Part shown: piece by piece, positions 49,711-60,101 of the stretch
How the letters are laid out: every line of letters begins with the position of its first letter
Position numbering within the stretch: the first letter of the stretch is position 1
Source: Mahella australiensis 50-1 BON
GTDB lineage: Bacteria; Bacillota; Clostridia; Mahellales; Mahellaceae
Direction of reading: 5' to 3'
Assembly: GCF_000213255.1 (NCBI RefSeq)
Contig: NC_015520.1
Span: 1,384,001-1,448,000, forward strand
Length of the DNA: 64,000 bases
Program-made: the position numbers and the translations under genes
The notes under the pieces: model-generated
What the model saw: the letters and a program-made list of their open reading frames with translations, nothing else
Database searches by the model: none
What the model was told of the DNA's origin: nothing

Positions 49711-51783
49711 CTAACTTATTTTAAATACTGACATCGCATTCAGTAGATCTGTGGCCAGCTCGTTCAGCTTTTGAGCGGCATTGCTCAGCTCGTCCATGGC
49801 CGCTAACTGCTCTTGAGCCGAGGCCGACACCTCTTGAGCTGAAGCCGCCGATTGTTCGGATACGGCCGATATATTCTCTATGGCGTTGAGCACCCCATTC
49901 TTATTGGCATTCATCGCTTCTACTGCAATATCTATGGATTTTATCTGTTCAGATAGCTTTCGCACCGATTGAGCTATATTCTGGAAGGATTGAGCGGCGC
50001 TGTCTACCGCGGCATTTTGCTGCGATACGATATCGGCCATTACCCCTGTATTGCTTACGGTATTCTGTGTCATGCTGGTTATGCGCTTTATTATATCGTT
50101 TATATTGCGCGTCGATGTTTGCGATTGCTCGGCCAGCTTGCGTATCTCATTGGCCACCACCGCAAATCCCTTGCCCGCCTCACCGGCTCGAGCCGCCTCT
50201 ATAGCCGCGTTCAATGCCAACAGATTGGTTTGGTCGGATATGGCGTCTATCACCTTTATTATGTTGTTTATATTTCTGGATTCCTGGCCCAGTTGTTGTA
50301 TGGCCTCTACCATGGATTGGGTCACGTCGTTCACCTGGCTGCTCTTTTGCTTGAGCGTGTCGACGGCGTTCAAGCCATCCGTCGCTGCTCCCAGCGTTTG
50401 TTGAGATATGGTATTCATGGTCTTGGCATTTTCGGCTACATCGTCTATCTGCTGCGCCAGTTCACTCGCCTTTTGGGCGCCTATGGTGGCGTCGTTTGCC
50501 TGTTCCGATGCCCCTTTGGCTATCTCCTGTATGGCGGTGGCTATCTCAGAAGAGGCGGCGGTGGCTTCTTCAGATACGGCGGCCACATTGTCGGCTGATG
50601 CCGATACCTCGCGAGTCAAATCCATACCTTTTTGTATAAGCCCTTTTATCTTATATATCATGGAGTCCAGGCTTCTGCCAAGCTGGCCTATTTCATCATT
50701 GCCGGTTATGCCGGTATCGACGGTAAGATCACCGCTTTCCACCACGGCCGCCGCCTGCATGGCCTTATTCAGCCGCTTGGACATCGACAGCGCTATGAAT
50801 ACAGCTACTATGATGGCTATTATGGCAAATCCCACGCCAGCTATGACCACGGTGTTTCTCAGCGCACCCACCGATGATGTCAACTCAGCCTCGGGCACTG
50901 CGCCTACCACCGTCCATCCAGTGCCCTCGGACTTGCTGTAGCTTACCAGTAGAGGCTGGCCGTTTTGAGTTTCATGCAACGTGCCGGATTTTTCAGGAGA
51001 GGACAGTATAGTTTTCATATACGATGCATTCTTAAGATCCGATACGGCCTTTTCATCCATATCCGCGCCGCTTATGATTTTACCGCCGGGGGTTATAAGA
51101 TAAACCTTGCCGGTATCACCCAGTTCAATGCTGTTCAACATATCCTGTATGGGTTTCAATTTTACATCTATGACCAGCACGCCTATGAGCTTATTTGCTG
51201 TTAAATCCTTATAAGCTCGTGCCAAAGTTACGGCATAAATGTCGCTGCCGGCCGACGACGATGTTTTTAAGTCTCGCTCATCTAGCCATACAGGAGAACC
51301 GCCGGCTTCTACCGCTTTCTGATAAAAGTCCGATTTCTTTACCGCTTCGATATCGTCCATTATCGGGGCGGCCGGCACGCCGTAGGATGTGCCATCCTCG
51401 CATACTATGCACAACAGATTTATGTAATCATTGGAACGTATTATCGATCCGAGTATGTCGTTTATGTTTTGAGCATTCTGAAACCTGTCATAGTCCGATA
51501 GCTTGCTTTTGTCCGCCGCAAGAAGCTCCTGGAGCTGCGTATTGCCAAATACCTCCATGGACGTACCGTTGACCATGGCCAGCACGGTATCCATGGTCCT
51601 GTTAAGCTGCTCGACGGTATTGACAGTACCCTTGCTCACCTCTTCGGTGATGGCATCGGATGCGTTTGTAGTAGCTATGTACCCTATGAATATGATGGGT
51701 ATAAGTATTAGTATTAAAAAAGCTGCTATGAGCCTGGTGGCAATGGATGACATATTAATCTTCGTGACCTTCAATTTTCCCAT
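49711..51783 (-). CDS. Methyl-accepting chemotaxis protein
   Basis: 690 residues from ATG 51783, with GGAGGAAG just before it; an upstream in-frame ATG at 51825 lacks a site. Membrane helix at about 12-35, a dCache-like extracellular sensor (about 40-300), a second helix, HAMP, and the long cytoplasmic coiled coil with the highly conserved tip ([40 protein letters not shown]). It relays attractant signals to CheA/CheW. The ligand is unknown. Confidence 0.95.
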   Translation of the reverse strand: MGKLKVTKINMSSIATRLIAAFLILILIPIIFIGYIATTNASDAITEEVSKGTVNTVEQLNRTMDTVLAMVNGTSMEVFGNTQLQELLAADKSKLSDYDRFQNAQNINDILGSIIRSNDYINLLCIVCEDGTSYGVPAAPIMDDIEAVKKSDFYQKAVEAGGSPVWLDERDLKTSSSAGSDIYAVTLARAYKDLTANKLIGVLVIDVKLKPIQDMLNSIELGDTGKVYLITPGGKIISGADMDEKAVSDLKNASYMKTILSSPEKSGTLHETQNGQPLLVSYSKSEGTGWTVVGAVPEAELTSSVGALRNTVVIAGVGFAIIAIIVAVFIALSMSKRLNKAMQAAAVVESGDLTVDTGITGNDEIGQLGRSLDSMIYKIKGLIQKGMDLTREVSASADNVAAVSEEATAASSEIATAIQEIAKGASEQANDATIGAQKASELAQQIDDVAENAKTMNTISQQTLGAATDGLNAVDTLKQKSSQVNDVTQSMVEAIQQLGQESRNINNIIKVIDAISDQTNLLALNAAIEAARAGEAGKGFAVVANEIRKLAEQSQTSTRNINDIIKRITSMTQNTVSNTGVMADIVSQQNAAVDSAAQSFQNIAQSVRKLSEQIKSIDIAVEAMNANKNGVLNAIENISAVSEQSAASAQEVSASAQEQLAAMDELSNAAQKLNELATDLLNAMSVFKIS

Positions 51784-51945
51784 AAAATTCTTCCTCCATC
51801 TGTTATATATATATTTATTCGGCATAAAGTTTATAAATCCTTCTTTTTATTCGGCATTTTCGACACGGCAGTTTAATTAATAATTTGCCATGCTTCAGAT
51901 TATGATATATAATAATCTAGTAAAATATAGTAGGAGAAAGTACTC

Positions 51946-52698
51946 ATGTACGAACAATTTGCGAGATTTTATGATGAACTTGGGTGGAGCCAATATGCGG
52001 CCGGCGTATGGGATAGGCTGAGCAAATACCTCGACTCGATAGGCTTTAAGCCGCGCAGCCTGCTGGATTTGGCCTGTGGCACCGGCATTCTGACCATAAA
52101 AGCCGCGCAGCGCGGCGTGGAGGCTCATGGGCTGGACATATCGGAGGCTATGCTTGAAAAGGCCGAATACAACGCCAGACAGGCTGATATAGAAGTTTCC
52201 TATGTATGCGGTGATATGAGCCATTTTTGCATGAACCGGCATTATGATATTATAACGTGCACGTTCGATGCTATAAATCATCTTTCAGCGTACGACGATT
52301 GGGAGGATACCTTTCGATGCGCCCTGGCCCATTTGGACGATAACGGCTTGTTCGTATTCGATATGAACACAGTGAAAGATTTGAGCGAGAATTGGGATAA
52401 TATACACGTGCGCAAAGATGCAAACGGCAACTATGTTATAAGCAAGAGCATAGCCTTCCGCGATAAAGCATCGGCGGCTGTTACATTTACGGCTTTTGTG
52501 CAGCGCAGCGATAGGCTTTTCGACGGGTATGAAGAAACGGTCACCGAGGTCACCTTTCCCATAGATAGGGTGGTGGCCTCGTTATATGAGATCGGTTTTG
52601 CCGACGTCAGCGTTAAAAACGATATGTTTGAGGACGTACCCGATCCGGAGCAACTCAACCGCGTATTTATAATATGCAGGAAAACGAAAGCGAGATAA
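51946..52698 (+). CDS. Class I SAM-dependent methyltransferase
   Basis: 250 residues. AGGAGA precedes ATG 51946. SAM motif I is LLDLACGTGILTIKAA with the ribose-binding acid in AHGLDIS; motif CGDMSHF follows. The C-terminal part is a beta-rich lid (VTFTAFVQRSDRLFDGYEET). The substrate is unknown. Its end overlaps the region before the ppx start. Confidence 0.88.
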   Translation: MYEQFARFYDELGWSQYAAGVWDRLSKYLDSIGFKPRSLLDLACGTGILTIKAAQRGVEAHGLDISEAMLEKAEYNARQADIEVSYVCGDMSHFCMNRHYDIITCTFDAINHLSAYDDWEDTFRCALAHLDDNGLFVFDMNTVKDLSENWDNIHVRKDANGNYVISKSIAFRDKASAAVTFTAFVQRSDRLFDGYEETVTEVTFPIDRVVASLYEIGFADVSVKNDMFEDVPDPEQLNRVFIICRKTKAR

Positions 52699-52703
52699 AG
52701 GTT

Positions 52704-54212
52704 ATGGAGCAAAAGGTAGGCATTATAGATTTAGGCTCCAATACCGTGCGCCTGGTTATAATGAAGATAACCGAGGATGGGGCTTACACGCTATTGGATG
52801 AGCAGAAGGAAACAGTCAGGCTGGACGCTTCGGTCGAAGCCGGCGGCTTGCTGGAAGGGCCGGCGGTGGAGCATGCCGTGGATACAATACGTCTCTTCAA
52901 GAGGCTATGCGATGTAAATGGCGTAACCCGCATAATCGGGTTAGCTACGGCGGCCGTTCGCAAGGCGCGGAACAAACAGCGCTTTATAGAGCTTGTACAA
53001 CAACAAACCGGTGTGTCGTTTTCGGTTATAAGCGGTATGCAGGAGGCCGAATACGATTATATCGGGGTTGTAAACTCTACTAGCATCGAGGACGGGTTGA
53101 TCGTCGATATAGGCGGCGGCAGCACCGAACTGGTGCGGTTTGAACACAGACGTCTCGTTCATGCCACCAGCATGCCGTTTGGAGCCATCACGCTCACCGA
53201 TTCGTTCCTGGGCAGAAGCAAACCGAAGCCCGATGATGTGAACAGGTTGAACGAGTTTATCCATAGCAAATTAAGGGAACATGCATGGGTGGCCTTTCCG
53301 GACGCTACTTTGGTTGGCGTGGGCGGTACTATACGCAACGTCGCTAAGATACATCAGGCAAAATCGAACTACAGGCTGCCGCTGCTTCATGGCTACGCCA
53401 TGCCGTTTGCCGATATAAAATCGCTGTGGGAGGACATGCAGGATACCACGGTTTCCCAGCGCAAGAAAATGCGGGGGTTATCCGACGATAGGGCTGACAT
53501 ATTCCTTGGGGGAATGGCCGCTCTGGTCAATGTGCTGGAGTTTTCCCATATCGATAACGTTGTGGTAAGCGGAAACGGCGTAAGGGAAGGCGCCTTTTAC
53601 AAAGAAGTTCTAGGCTGGCGCGGAGGCGATCGCGATGTGCTGGATACCAGCATAGAAAATATACTGAAGATATACAACGTCAATGTACGCCACGCACAGT
53701 ATGTGGCGAGGCTGAGTATAAAACTTTTCGATCAACTGGCTACGCTGCATGGCTGCGGAAACGATTTCAAGAAGATACTGTATGCGGCAGCTCGCTTACA
53801 CGATGTGGGCACAGCGCTCAATTATTACAACCATTCCCAGCATACGCTGTATATAATACTCAATTCGCAGATTTATGGCTTTACCCACCGCGAACTGGTG
53901 TTGTGCGCCCTGATAGCCGCCTCCCATCATAAGGATATGGTAAAAAGTTATGCCAGGCATTATGAGGGTATATTATATAAAGATGATGCCGAGAAGGCAC
54001 AGCGCATGAGCGCCATACTGCGCCTGGCTGAGAGCATGGACCGCAGCGAGTCCGGTGTAGTAAAGGATGTGATATGCAGTATAAGCGACGACTATGTCAA
54101 ATTGGAGACAGTAGTGAACGGGGACGGGGTGTTGGAGTTAGCCGACGCCGACAACCATAGGAGCTATTTTAAAAAGATATATGATAAGGATATACACATC
54201 GCAAAATTATAA
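52704..54212 (+). CDS. ppx: Ppx/GppA phosphatase with HD domain
   Basis: 502 residues from ATG 52704 (AAAGG before it); ATG 52674 lies in the previous gene. ASKHA-fold N-terminus (IIDLGSNTVRLVIMKI, DIGGGSTELVRF, VGVGGTIRNVAKI) plus a C-terminal HD-like helical domain (RLHDVGTALNYYNHSQHT). It hydrolyses polyphosphate and/or pppGpp. Two thymidylate-kinase-like genes follow directly, an arrangement that suggests polyphosphate or nucleotide metabolism. Confidence 0.92.
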   Translation: MEQKVGIIDLGSNTVRLVIMKITEDGAYTLLDEQKETVRLDASVEAGGLLEGPAVEHAVDTIRLFKRLCDVNGVTRIIGLATAAVRKARNKQRFIELVQQQTGVSFSVISGMQEAEYDYIGVVNSTSIEDGLIVDIGGGSTELVRFEHRRLVHATSMPFGAITLTDSFLGRSKPKPDDVNRLNEFIHSKLREHAWVAFPDATLVGVGGTIRNVAKIHQAKSNYRLPLLHGYAMPFADIKSLWEDMQDTTVSQRKKMRGLSDDRADIFLGGMAALVNVLEFSHIDNVVVSGNGVREGAFYKEVLGWRGGDRDVLDTSIENILKIYNVNVRHAQYVARLSIKLFDQLATLHGCGNDFKKILYAAARLHDVGTALNYYNHSQHTLYIILNSQIYGFTHRELVLCALIAASHHKDMVKSYARHYEGILYKDDAEKAQRMSAILRLAESMDRSESGVVKDVICSISDDYVKLETVVNGDGVLELADADNHRSYFKKIYDKDIHIAKL

Positions 54213-54226
54213 AGGAGAGATACGTT

Positions 54227-54949
54227 ATGGCGATGAGAAAGGTGAGGGAATTGGGGATTAACAAGACGTATCCTGGCAAGCTCTTTATAGTCGAGGGCAT
54301 AGATGGCTCGGGCAAGAGCACGCAGATATATCTACTCAAGCGCTGGCTGGAACAGCAGGGGTATACGGTATTCTTTACCGAATGGAATTCGTCGGATCTG
54401 GTTAAAGATGCGACGCGCAAAGCCAAAAAGAAAAATATGCTGACGCCTACTACCTTCAGCCTGATACATGCCGCGGATTTTGCCGACAGGTATGAGCGCC
54501 TGATATGGCCTCATCTCAAGGCGGGCTATATAGTATTGGCAGACCGGTATATATACACGGCCTATGCCAGAGATATAGCGCGTGGCGTAGACCCAGATTG
54601 GGTGAGGAATATATACAGCTTTGCTGCCAAACCCACGGCCGCATTTTATTTCCAGGTACCGGTGGAGGTAGGGGTGTCGCGTATACTGCGGGGCAGGACA
54701 GCCCTGAAATACCATGAGGCCGGTATGGATCTTGGTCTCAGCAACGACCCGGCCGAGAGCTTTAAGCTATTTCAAGGCATAATAAAGGACCAATACGATG
54801 CCATGGTCCAAAGCGAAGGATTTCGCGTCATAGATGGAACGTTGCCCATAGAAGAGCAGCAGGTTCGAATGCGGGAGATGGTGCAGATCATGATAAAGCG
54901 CTATAAACCGCCGTTTGTTATACCAGACCAATCGTCGCTGCAATCGTGA
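54227..54949 (+). CDS. Thymidylate kinase-like P-loop kinase (copy 1)
   Basis: 240 residues; AAAGGAGAG precedes ATG 54227. Walker A GIDGSGKSTQ with K30, the ADRYIYTAYARD motif (DRY), and a tail domain. The N-terminal extension of about 20 residues and the long C-terminal part differ from housekeeping Tmk. The dTMP-kinase fold is shared with PPK2 polyphosphate kinases, and the ppx neighbour makes a polyphosphate-linked role conceivable. Confidence 0.8.
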   Translation: MAMRKVRELGINKTYPGKLFIVEGIDGSGKSTQIYLLKRWLEQQGYTVFFTEWNSSDLVKDATRKAKKKNMLTPTTFSLIHAADFADRYERLIWPHLKAGYIVLADRYIYTAYARDIARGVDPDWVRNIYSFAAKPTAAFYFQVPVEVGVSRILRGRTALKYHEAGMDLGLSNDPAESFKLFQGIIKDQYDAMVQSEGFRVIDGTLPIEEQQVRMREMVQIMIKRYKPPFVIPDQSSLQS

Positions 54950-54964
54950 AGAGGGGTGTAAGAG

Positions 54965-55660
54965 ATGATACAAAAGGATAAACTTTTTTATGGCAGAGGG
55001 TTGCCTTATCTAAAAATAAATAAATTGCCGGGCTACCTCATAGTTATAGAAGGGGCGGACGGCTCTGGACGCTCCACGCAGATAAACTTGCTAAAGGACT
55101 GGCTAGAAGCCAAAGGCCACGCCGTATTGGATACCGGACTTAAACGCTCGACATTGGTAGGCAGCACCATAGATGAAGCCAAGAAGGGAAATCTGCTCGG
55201 TAAGACCACGCTCAGTCTTTTATATGCTACCGACTTTGGCGACAGGCTGGAGAATAACATAATACCGGCGCTGGAGGCTGGTTTTATCGTGCTGGCCGAT
55301 AGGTATATATTCACGCTAATGGCCAGGGACATGGTGCGCGGCGCCAGGAGGGCGTGGCTTAAAGAGATGTTCGGCTTCGCGCTAATACCGGATATAGTAT
55401 TTTACCTTCAGGTATCGCCAGACGTGCTGCTCCATAGGGCATTTATGCAGTATGGTCATTTGGACTATTGGGAATCGGGCATGGATCTCGGCATATCGCC
55501 CGATAGGTTCAAAAGCTTCAAACAGTATCAGTCCATGCTCAAAGATCAGTTCGATAATCTGGCTCAAGAATACGGCTTTATAACCCTGGACGGCTGCATG
55601 GACGTAGAAGCCATACAACAAAGATTGAGGGAAGAAATATTAGAAAGGATAGATTTATAG
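54965..55660 (+). CDS. Thymidylate kinase-like protein with altered Walker A (copy 2)
   Basis: 231 residues, paralog of the preceding gene by order and motif layout (KINKLPGYLIVIEGADGSGR). Its P-loop reads GADGSGRSTQ: R36 takes the place of the near-invariant lysine. The ADRYIFTLMARD motif is kept. Either the Arg is tolerated, or this subunit is catalytically weak and pairs with copy 1. The two lie 15 bases apart in one operon. Confidence 0.78.
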   Translation: MIQKDKLFYGRGLPYLKINKLPGYLIVIEGADGSGRSTQINLLKDWLEAKGHAVLDTGLKRSTLVGSTIDEAKKGNLLGKTTLSLLYATDFGDRLENNIIPALEAGFIVLADRYIFTLMARDMVRGARRAWLKEMFGFALIPDIVFYLQVSPDVLLHRAFMQYGHLDYWESGMDLGISPDRFKSFKQYQSMLKDQFDNLAQEYGFITLDGCMDVEAIQQRLREEILERIDL

Positions 55661-55662
55661 CG

Positions 55663-58296
55663 ATGGATTGGCATTGCATCGCTGCCAAGCAGGTAGCTCA
55701 GCAGCTAAATACCTCCGCACAAAACGGCTTATCGGAACATGAAGCGCAAAAGCGGCTCGAACAGTACGGGCACAACGAACTGGCTGAAGAGCGCAAGCGT
55801 ACCATATGGCAGATGTTTGCCGAGCAGTTCAAGGATTTTATGATAATAGTGTTGTTCGTAGCCGCAATCGTATCGGCGATACTCAGCGAATGGGTGGATG
55901 CTATTGTCATCATAGTGGTAGTGGTGCTGAATGCCATATTGGGCGTGATACAGGAGTCCAGAGCCGAGCAGGCGTTGGCAGCGTTGAAGAAGATGGCCGC
56001 TCCCAATGCCAAGGTCATGCGCGACGGCAAGCTCAGGATCATACCGGCTGCTCAACTGGTGCCAGGCGATGTGGTGGTGTTGGAAGCAGGAGATTTTGTA
56101 CCGGCCGACCTTCGCCTCGTAGAAGCTTCAAACCTGAAGATAGAGGAGTCGTCGCTGACAGGCGAGTCGGTGCCGGTGGATAAGACCACCGATGCTTTAA
56201 ACGGCGACGATATAGCACTGGGCGACAGGGTAAATATGGCCTATATGACGTCGGCCGTCACATACGGCCGCGGCAAGGGCATAGTAGTAGCGACGGGCAT
56301 GGATACCGAGGTAGGCAGGATAGCCGAGATGATAGGCCAGCAAGAGGATAACCAGACACCGCTTCAAAAGAAGCTGGAGCAATTGGGTAAGTGGTTGGCT
56401 ATAGCAGCATTGGCCATATGCGCCGTTATCTTTTTGGCCGGTATACTGTATGGCAAAAATTGGCTGGACATGTTCATGACAGCGGTCAGCCTGGCAGTGG
56501 CAGCCATACCCGAAGGCTTGCCGGCCATCGTTACCATAGTGCTGGCCATAGGTGTGCAGCGCATGGCCAAGCGCAACGCCATAATAAGGCGGCTGCCCGC
56601 GGTGGAGACGCTGGGTGCGGCCACTGTCATATGTTCGGATAAAACCGGTACACTTACGCAAAACCGTATGACGGTGCAGCGCGTATATGCCGGAGGCAAG
56701 ACATACGATGCCGCCGAACATCTAGAAGTAGAAGAAAACAGTCCGCTGAATATGTTGCTCAAGGTAGCCATACTATGTAATGATGCCGTAGAGGATGCCG
56801 ATGAGGGCAAGACCATAGGGGATCCCACAGAAACGGCATTGTTGGACCTTGGCATAAAGCTGGCTATGCATAAAGCGGATGTCGAAAATGGTATGCCGCG
56901 CGTGGATGAGATACCTTTTGATTCCGAAAGGAAGCTCATGACCACCGTACACGAGTATAAAGGCAAATATGCCGTATTGACCAAAGGAGCGCCGGATGAG
57001 CTGCTGAAGCGATGCAAATACATACACGATGGCCAGGCGGTGAGAGAAATAACGCCCGACGACATAGAACGCATATCGGCGATAAACGAAGAGATGGCCG
57101 GCCGTGCGCTGCGCGTGTTGGCCATGGCATACAAAGAGATAGACGATGTAGCCTATGAGGATAAGCAAAAACAATGGGAGTCCGACTTGATATTTTTGGG
57201 CATGGTGGGTATGATAGACCCGCCGAGGCCAGAGGCCAGAGATGCGGTGGAACTGTGCCGTACAGCGGGTATAAAGCCGGTCATGATAACCGGCGACCAC
57301 AAGCTGACGGCTGTGGCTATCGCAAAAGACCTAGGTATACTGCAGCCGGGAGACGAGGCCATAAGCGGCTCCGAACTGGATGATATAGACGACGATGAGA
57401 TGGTGGAAAGGGTGCCGCATTATTCGGTATACGCCAGGGTATCGCCCGAGCATAAGGTTAAGATAGTCAAAGCATGGCAACGCCGCGGTGACGTGGTGGC
57501 CATGACCGGCGACGGCGTAAACGATGCGCCTGCATTAAAGAGCGCCGATATAGGGGCGGCCATGGGCAGGGTGGGTACCGACGTGGCCAAAGGCGCCGCC
57601 GATATGGTGCTGACCGACGACAACTTTGCCACCATTGTGGCAGCAGTAGAAGAGGGGCGCATTATATACTCGAATATCATCAAGGCCATACACTTTTTGC
57701 TGTCGTGCAACATAGGCGAGATATTCGTGTTATTCATAGCTACCATGCTGAACTGGCTCCAACCCTTGTTACCGGTGCATATACTTTGGATAAACCTCGT
57801 CACCGACAGCCTGCCGGCCATAGGCCTGGGCATGGAACGCGGTGAGGAAGACATTATGCGCCGTCCGCCGCGCAACCCCAAAGAAAGCGTTATACCTCTG
57901 CCGATGTTTATCAACATACTTTGGCAGGGCTTGATCATCAGCTTAGTTACGTTGGCGGCCTTCCAGATAGGCCTGACGGTAAGCCTGGAAGTCGGCCGTA
58001 CCATGGCATTTCTGGTGCTGGGTTTGTCACAATTGGCTCATTCGGTAAATATGCGCTCGCAGGATAAATCGATATTTGCCATGAAGTGGTCGGATAACAG
58101 GTTTATGATACTGGCGCTGCTTTTATCGGGTGCGATGCAGCTCATCATCATATTCGTGCCGTTTTTGCGCAGTATATTCGAGCTGGCTATGTTGGACGGC
58201 GTGCATTGGATCTATGCCATAGCGCTGGCATTGGTGCCTGTAGCCGCGGTGGAGATATGGAAACTGATAAGGCGCGTAGCGAACAGTAATAAGTGA
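55663..58296 (+). CDS. P-type calcium-transporting ATPase (PMCA/SERCA-like)
   Basis: 877 residues. Phosphorylation aspartate D326 in CSDKTGTLTQN, TM4 ion site IPEGLPAIVTIVLA, hinge TGDGVNDAPALKSADIG, and TM6 INLVTDSLPAIGLG, together typical of P2A/P2B calcium pumps. Ten membrane helices. It exports Ca2+ (possibly Mn2+). AAAGGAT lies 11 bases before ATG 55663, which immediately follows the kinase operon. Confidence 0.95.
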   Translation: MDWHCIAAKQVAQQLNTSAQNGLSEHEAQKRLEQYGHNELAEERKRTIWQMFAEQFKDFMIIVLFVAAIVSAILSEWVDAIVIIVVVVLNAILGVIQESRAEQALAALKKMAAPNAKVMRDGKLRIIPAAQLVPGDVVVLEAGDFVPADLRLVEASNLKIEESSLTGESVPVDKTTDALNGDDIALGDRVNMAYMTSAVTYGRGKGIVVATGMDTEVGRIAEMIGQQEDNQTPLQKKLEQLGKWLAIAALAICAVIFLAGILYGKNWLDMFMTAVSLAVAAIPEGLPAIVTIVLAIGVQRMAKRNAIIRRLPAVETLGAATVICSDKTGTLTQNRMTVQRVYAGGKTYDAAEHLEVEENSPLNMLLKVAILCNDAVEDADEGKTIGDPTETALLDLGIKLAMHKADVENGMPRVDEIPFDSERKLMTTVHEYKGKYAVLTKGAPDELLKRCKYIHDGQAVREITPDDIERISAINEEMAGRALRVLAMAYKEIDDVAYEDKQKQWESDLIFLGMVGMIDPPRPEARDAVELCRTAGIKPVMITGDHKLTAVAIAKDLGILQPGDEAISGSELDDIDDDEMVERVPHYSVYARVSPEHKVKIVKAWQRRGDVVAMTGDGVNDAPALKSADIGAAMGRVGTDVAKGAADMVLTDDNFATIVAAVEEGRIIYSNIIKAIHFLLSCNIGEIFVLFIATMLNWLQPLLPVHILWINLVTDSLPAIGLGMERGEEDIMRRPPRNPKESVIPLPMFINILWQGLIISLVTLAAFQIGLTVSLEVGRTMAFLVLGLSQLAHSVNMRSQDKSIFAMKWSDNRFMILALLLSGAMQLIIIFVPFLRSIFELAMLDGVHWIYAIALALVPVAAVEIWKLIRRVANSNK

Positions 58297-58336
58297 CGCC
58301 GCATCGCATATAATGCTTGTGAGGGGGTGTTTGCTC

Positions 58337-58603
58337 TTGCAGGCATATATAGGCGATATAGCCATAGTACCTATCATAATGGGCATAACCGAGGTATTCA
58401 AGGCCCTCGGCATGCCGGCTAAATACGGCCCGCTGATGTCGTGGATTATAGGTTTGGTGATAGGCTTTATGTATATCGCGCCGCAGGATCCCGCCACCGC
58501 CTTTGTGGTGGGATCGGCACTGGGCCTGAGCGCAGCCGGTTTGTATGAGAGCGGAAAAACCGTATATCTTGAGATGAGGAATAAGAAAAACGCCGACAGA
58601 TAA
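58337..58603 (+). CDS. Small membrane protein, holin-like
   Basis: 88 residues from TTG 58337; ATG 58313 is part of a TATAAT (58309-58314), whereas GAGGGGGTG at 58321-58329 fits the TTG. Two or three hydrophobic segments (IAIVPIIMGITEVFKALGMP, MSWIIGLVIGFMYI, FVVGSALGLSAAGLYESGKT) and a basic tail. The pattern recalls small holin-like proteins, but no phage genes are nearby. Function unknown. Confidence 0.6.
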   Translation: MQAYIGDIAIVPIIMGITEVFKALGMPAKYGPLMSWIIGLVIGFMYIAPQDPATAFVVGSALGLSAAGLYESGKTVYLEMRNKKNADR

Positions 58604-58642
58604 AAAATCCCGGACTGAGCATATGCTCAGTCCGGGATTTTT
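58603..58642. terminator. Perfect 20-bp bidirectional terminator
   Basis: Arms 58603-58622 and 58623-58642 are exact reverse complements (AAAAATCCCGGACTGAGCAT on the left). It serves both the small membrane protein and the convergent phosphohexomutase gene. Confidence 0.92.
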
Positions 58643-58651
58643 AAGCATTAT

Positions 58652-60022
58652 TTATTCCGTTAATTCTAACGGCGCTATGGCCTGTGATACCATCCGCTTT
58701 ATATCCTCCAACTGCTCGTCGGTCTTGGCCTCGCAGCGCACTATTATCTCGGGGCCGGTATTGGACGCCCTTATAAGCCCCCATCCGCCGTCTATGATGG
58801 CGCGCACGCCATCGACATCTATGATCGGATACCCCTTGTCCTTAAAGAATGCCTTGGCCTGTTCCACTATGCCGAACTTCTTATCATCATCGCAGTGTAT
58901 CCTAAGCTCGGGCGTGGATGGATAGCGCGGCACATCGGTCAGCAGCTCCGATAGCGATTTGTCTGTATTGGACAATATCCTCAATAGGCGCGCGGCAGCG
59001 TACAGCGCGTCGTCGAAGCCGTAATACTCGTCGGCGAAGAACATATGGCCCGACATCTCGCCCGCGAATACCGAACCTATCTCGCGCATCTTTGCCTTTA
59101 TGAGCGAATGCCCAGTCTTATAGAACATCGGCTTGCCGCCAAGGCGCTCTATCTCTTCGGCCAAAGCCTGGGAGCATTTGACCTCTACTATAGCTGTAGT
59201 GCCCGGATGCTTGGGCAATATCTCGCGCCAGAACAGTACCATCAGCGTATCGCCCCATATGATATTGCCTTTGTCATCTATCAAACCTATCCGGTCGCCG
59301 TCGCCGTCAAAGCCTATGCCGAGGTCAGCCTTTTGGTCCAATACCACCTTGCGTAAATCCTCAAGGTTTTCGGCCTTGACCGGGTCGGGGAAATGATTAG
59401 GGAAACGCGGATCTGAGTCGCAGTATATTGGTATAACATCGCAGCCCAGCCTGTACAGGGCCTGCGGATGCACCAGCGACGCCGTACCGTTGCCGCAGTC
59501 CACAGCCACCTTGAGCTTGCGCTGCCCCAGCTTTACCTTATCGCATATCATGTTTATATAATCTATCATGGGGTAGGCGTAGGATATCGTTCCGCCTTCA
59601 CCCTCGATAAAATCATCTTTCTCTATCATATCGCACAGCATCTGTATGTCATCGCCGTACAGCGTGGCTGGCCCGTAGCAGACCTTGAAACCGTTGAACT
59701 GCGGCGGATTGTGGCTGGCTGTTATCATTACAGCGGGGTCTATATCGTATAATATCCTGCTGTAGTAGCAAAGCGGTGTGGTGACCAGCCCTATATCCAA
59801 TACGCTGCAACCGGTCGATAGTAGGCCTTCCAATATGGCATTGCGCAGCGGCAATGATGAAGACCTGTTGTCTCTGCCTACAATGACGGTATCCTTGCCA
59901 TGGCGCCTGGCAAATGTGCCAAATGCCTTGCCCAGCAGCACGGCCGCCTGCTCGGTCAGGTCCTCACCGAATACGCCGCGTATATCGTATTGTCTGAACA
60001 TGCTTCTGTCTATATCGCTCAT
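58652..60022 (-). CDS. Phosphomannomutase/phosphoglucomutase
   Basis: 456 residues from ATG 60022 (GAGGAGG upstream). Start FRQYDIRGVFGEDL, catalytic phosphoserine loop ITASHNPPQFNGFK, metal loop DGDGDRIGLID, sugar loop GEMSGHMFF, and C-terminal RASNTGPEIIVRCEA. It interconverts hexose 1- and 6-phosphates for nucleotide sugar and envelope glycan synthesis. Confidence 0.96.
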   Translation of the reverse strand: MSDIDRSMFRQYDIRGVFGEDLTEQAAVLLGKAFGTFARRHGKDTVIVGRDNRSSSLPLRNAILEGLLSTGCSVLDIGLVTTPLCYYSRILYDIDPAVMITASHNPPQFNGFKVCYGPATLYGDDIQMLCDMIEKDDFIEGEGGTISYAYPMIDYINMICDKVKLGQRKLKVAVDCGNGTASLVHPQALYRLGCDVIPIYCDSDPRFPNHFPDPVKAENLEDLRKVVLDQKADLGIGFDGDGDRIGLIDDKGNIIWGDTLMVLFWREILPKHPGTTAIVEVKCSQALAEEIERLGGKPMFYKTGHSLIKAKMREIGSVFAGEMSGHMFFADEYYGFDDALYAAARLLRILSNTDKSLSELLTDVPRYPSTPELRIHCDDDKKFGIVEQAKAFFKDKGYPIIDVDGVRAIIDGGWGLIRASNTGPEIIVRCEAKTDEQLEDIKRMVSQAIAPLELTE

Positions 60023-60101
60023 TTTATGTAACGCCTCCTCTTAATGAAATTTTGTACACTATAATTTTATCATAAATTGCTCCGCTTATCTACATATTTT
60101 T

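Noticed and set aside
55729-57300. Long antisense frames over the P-type ATPase and over other high-GC genes
   Set aside because: They are antisense shadows of strongly conserved genes and lack ribosome binding sites.
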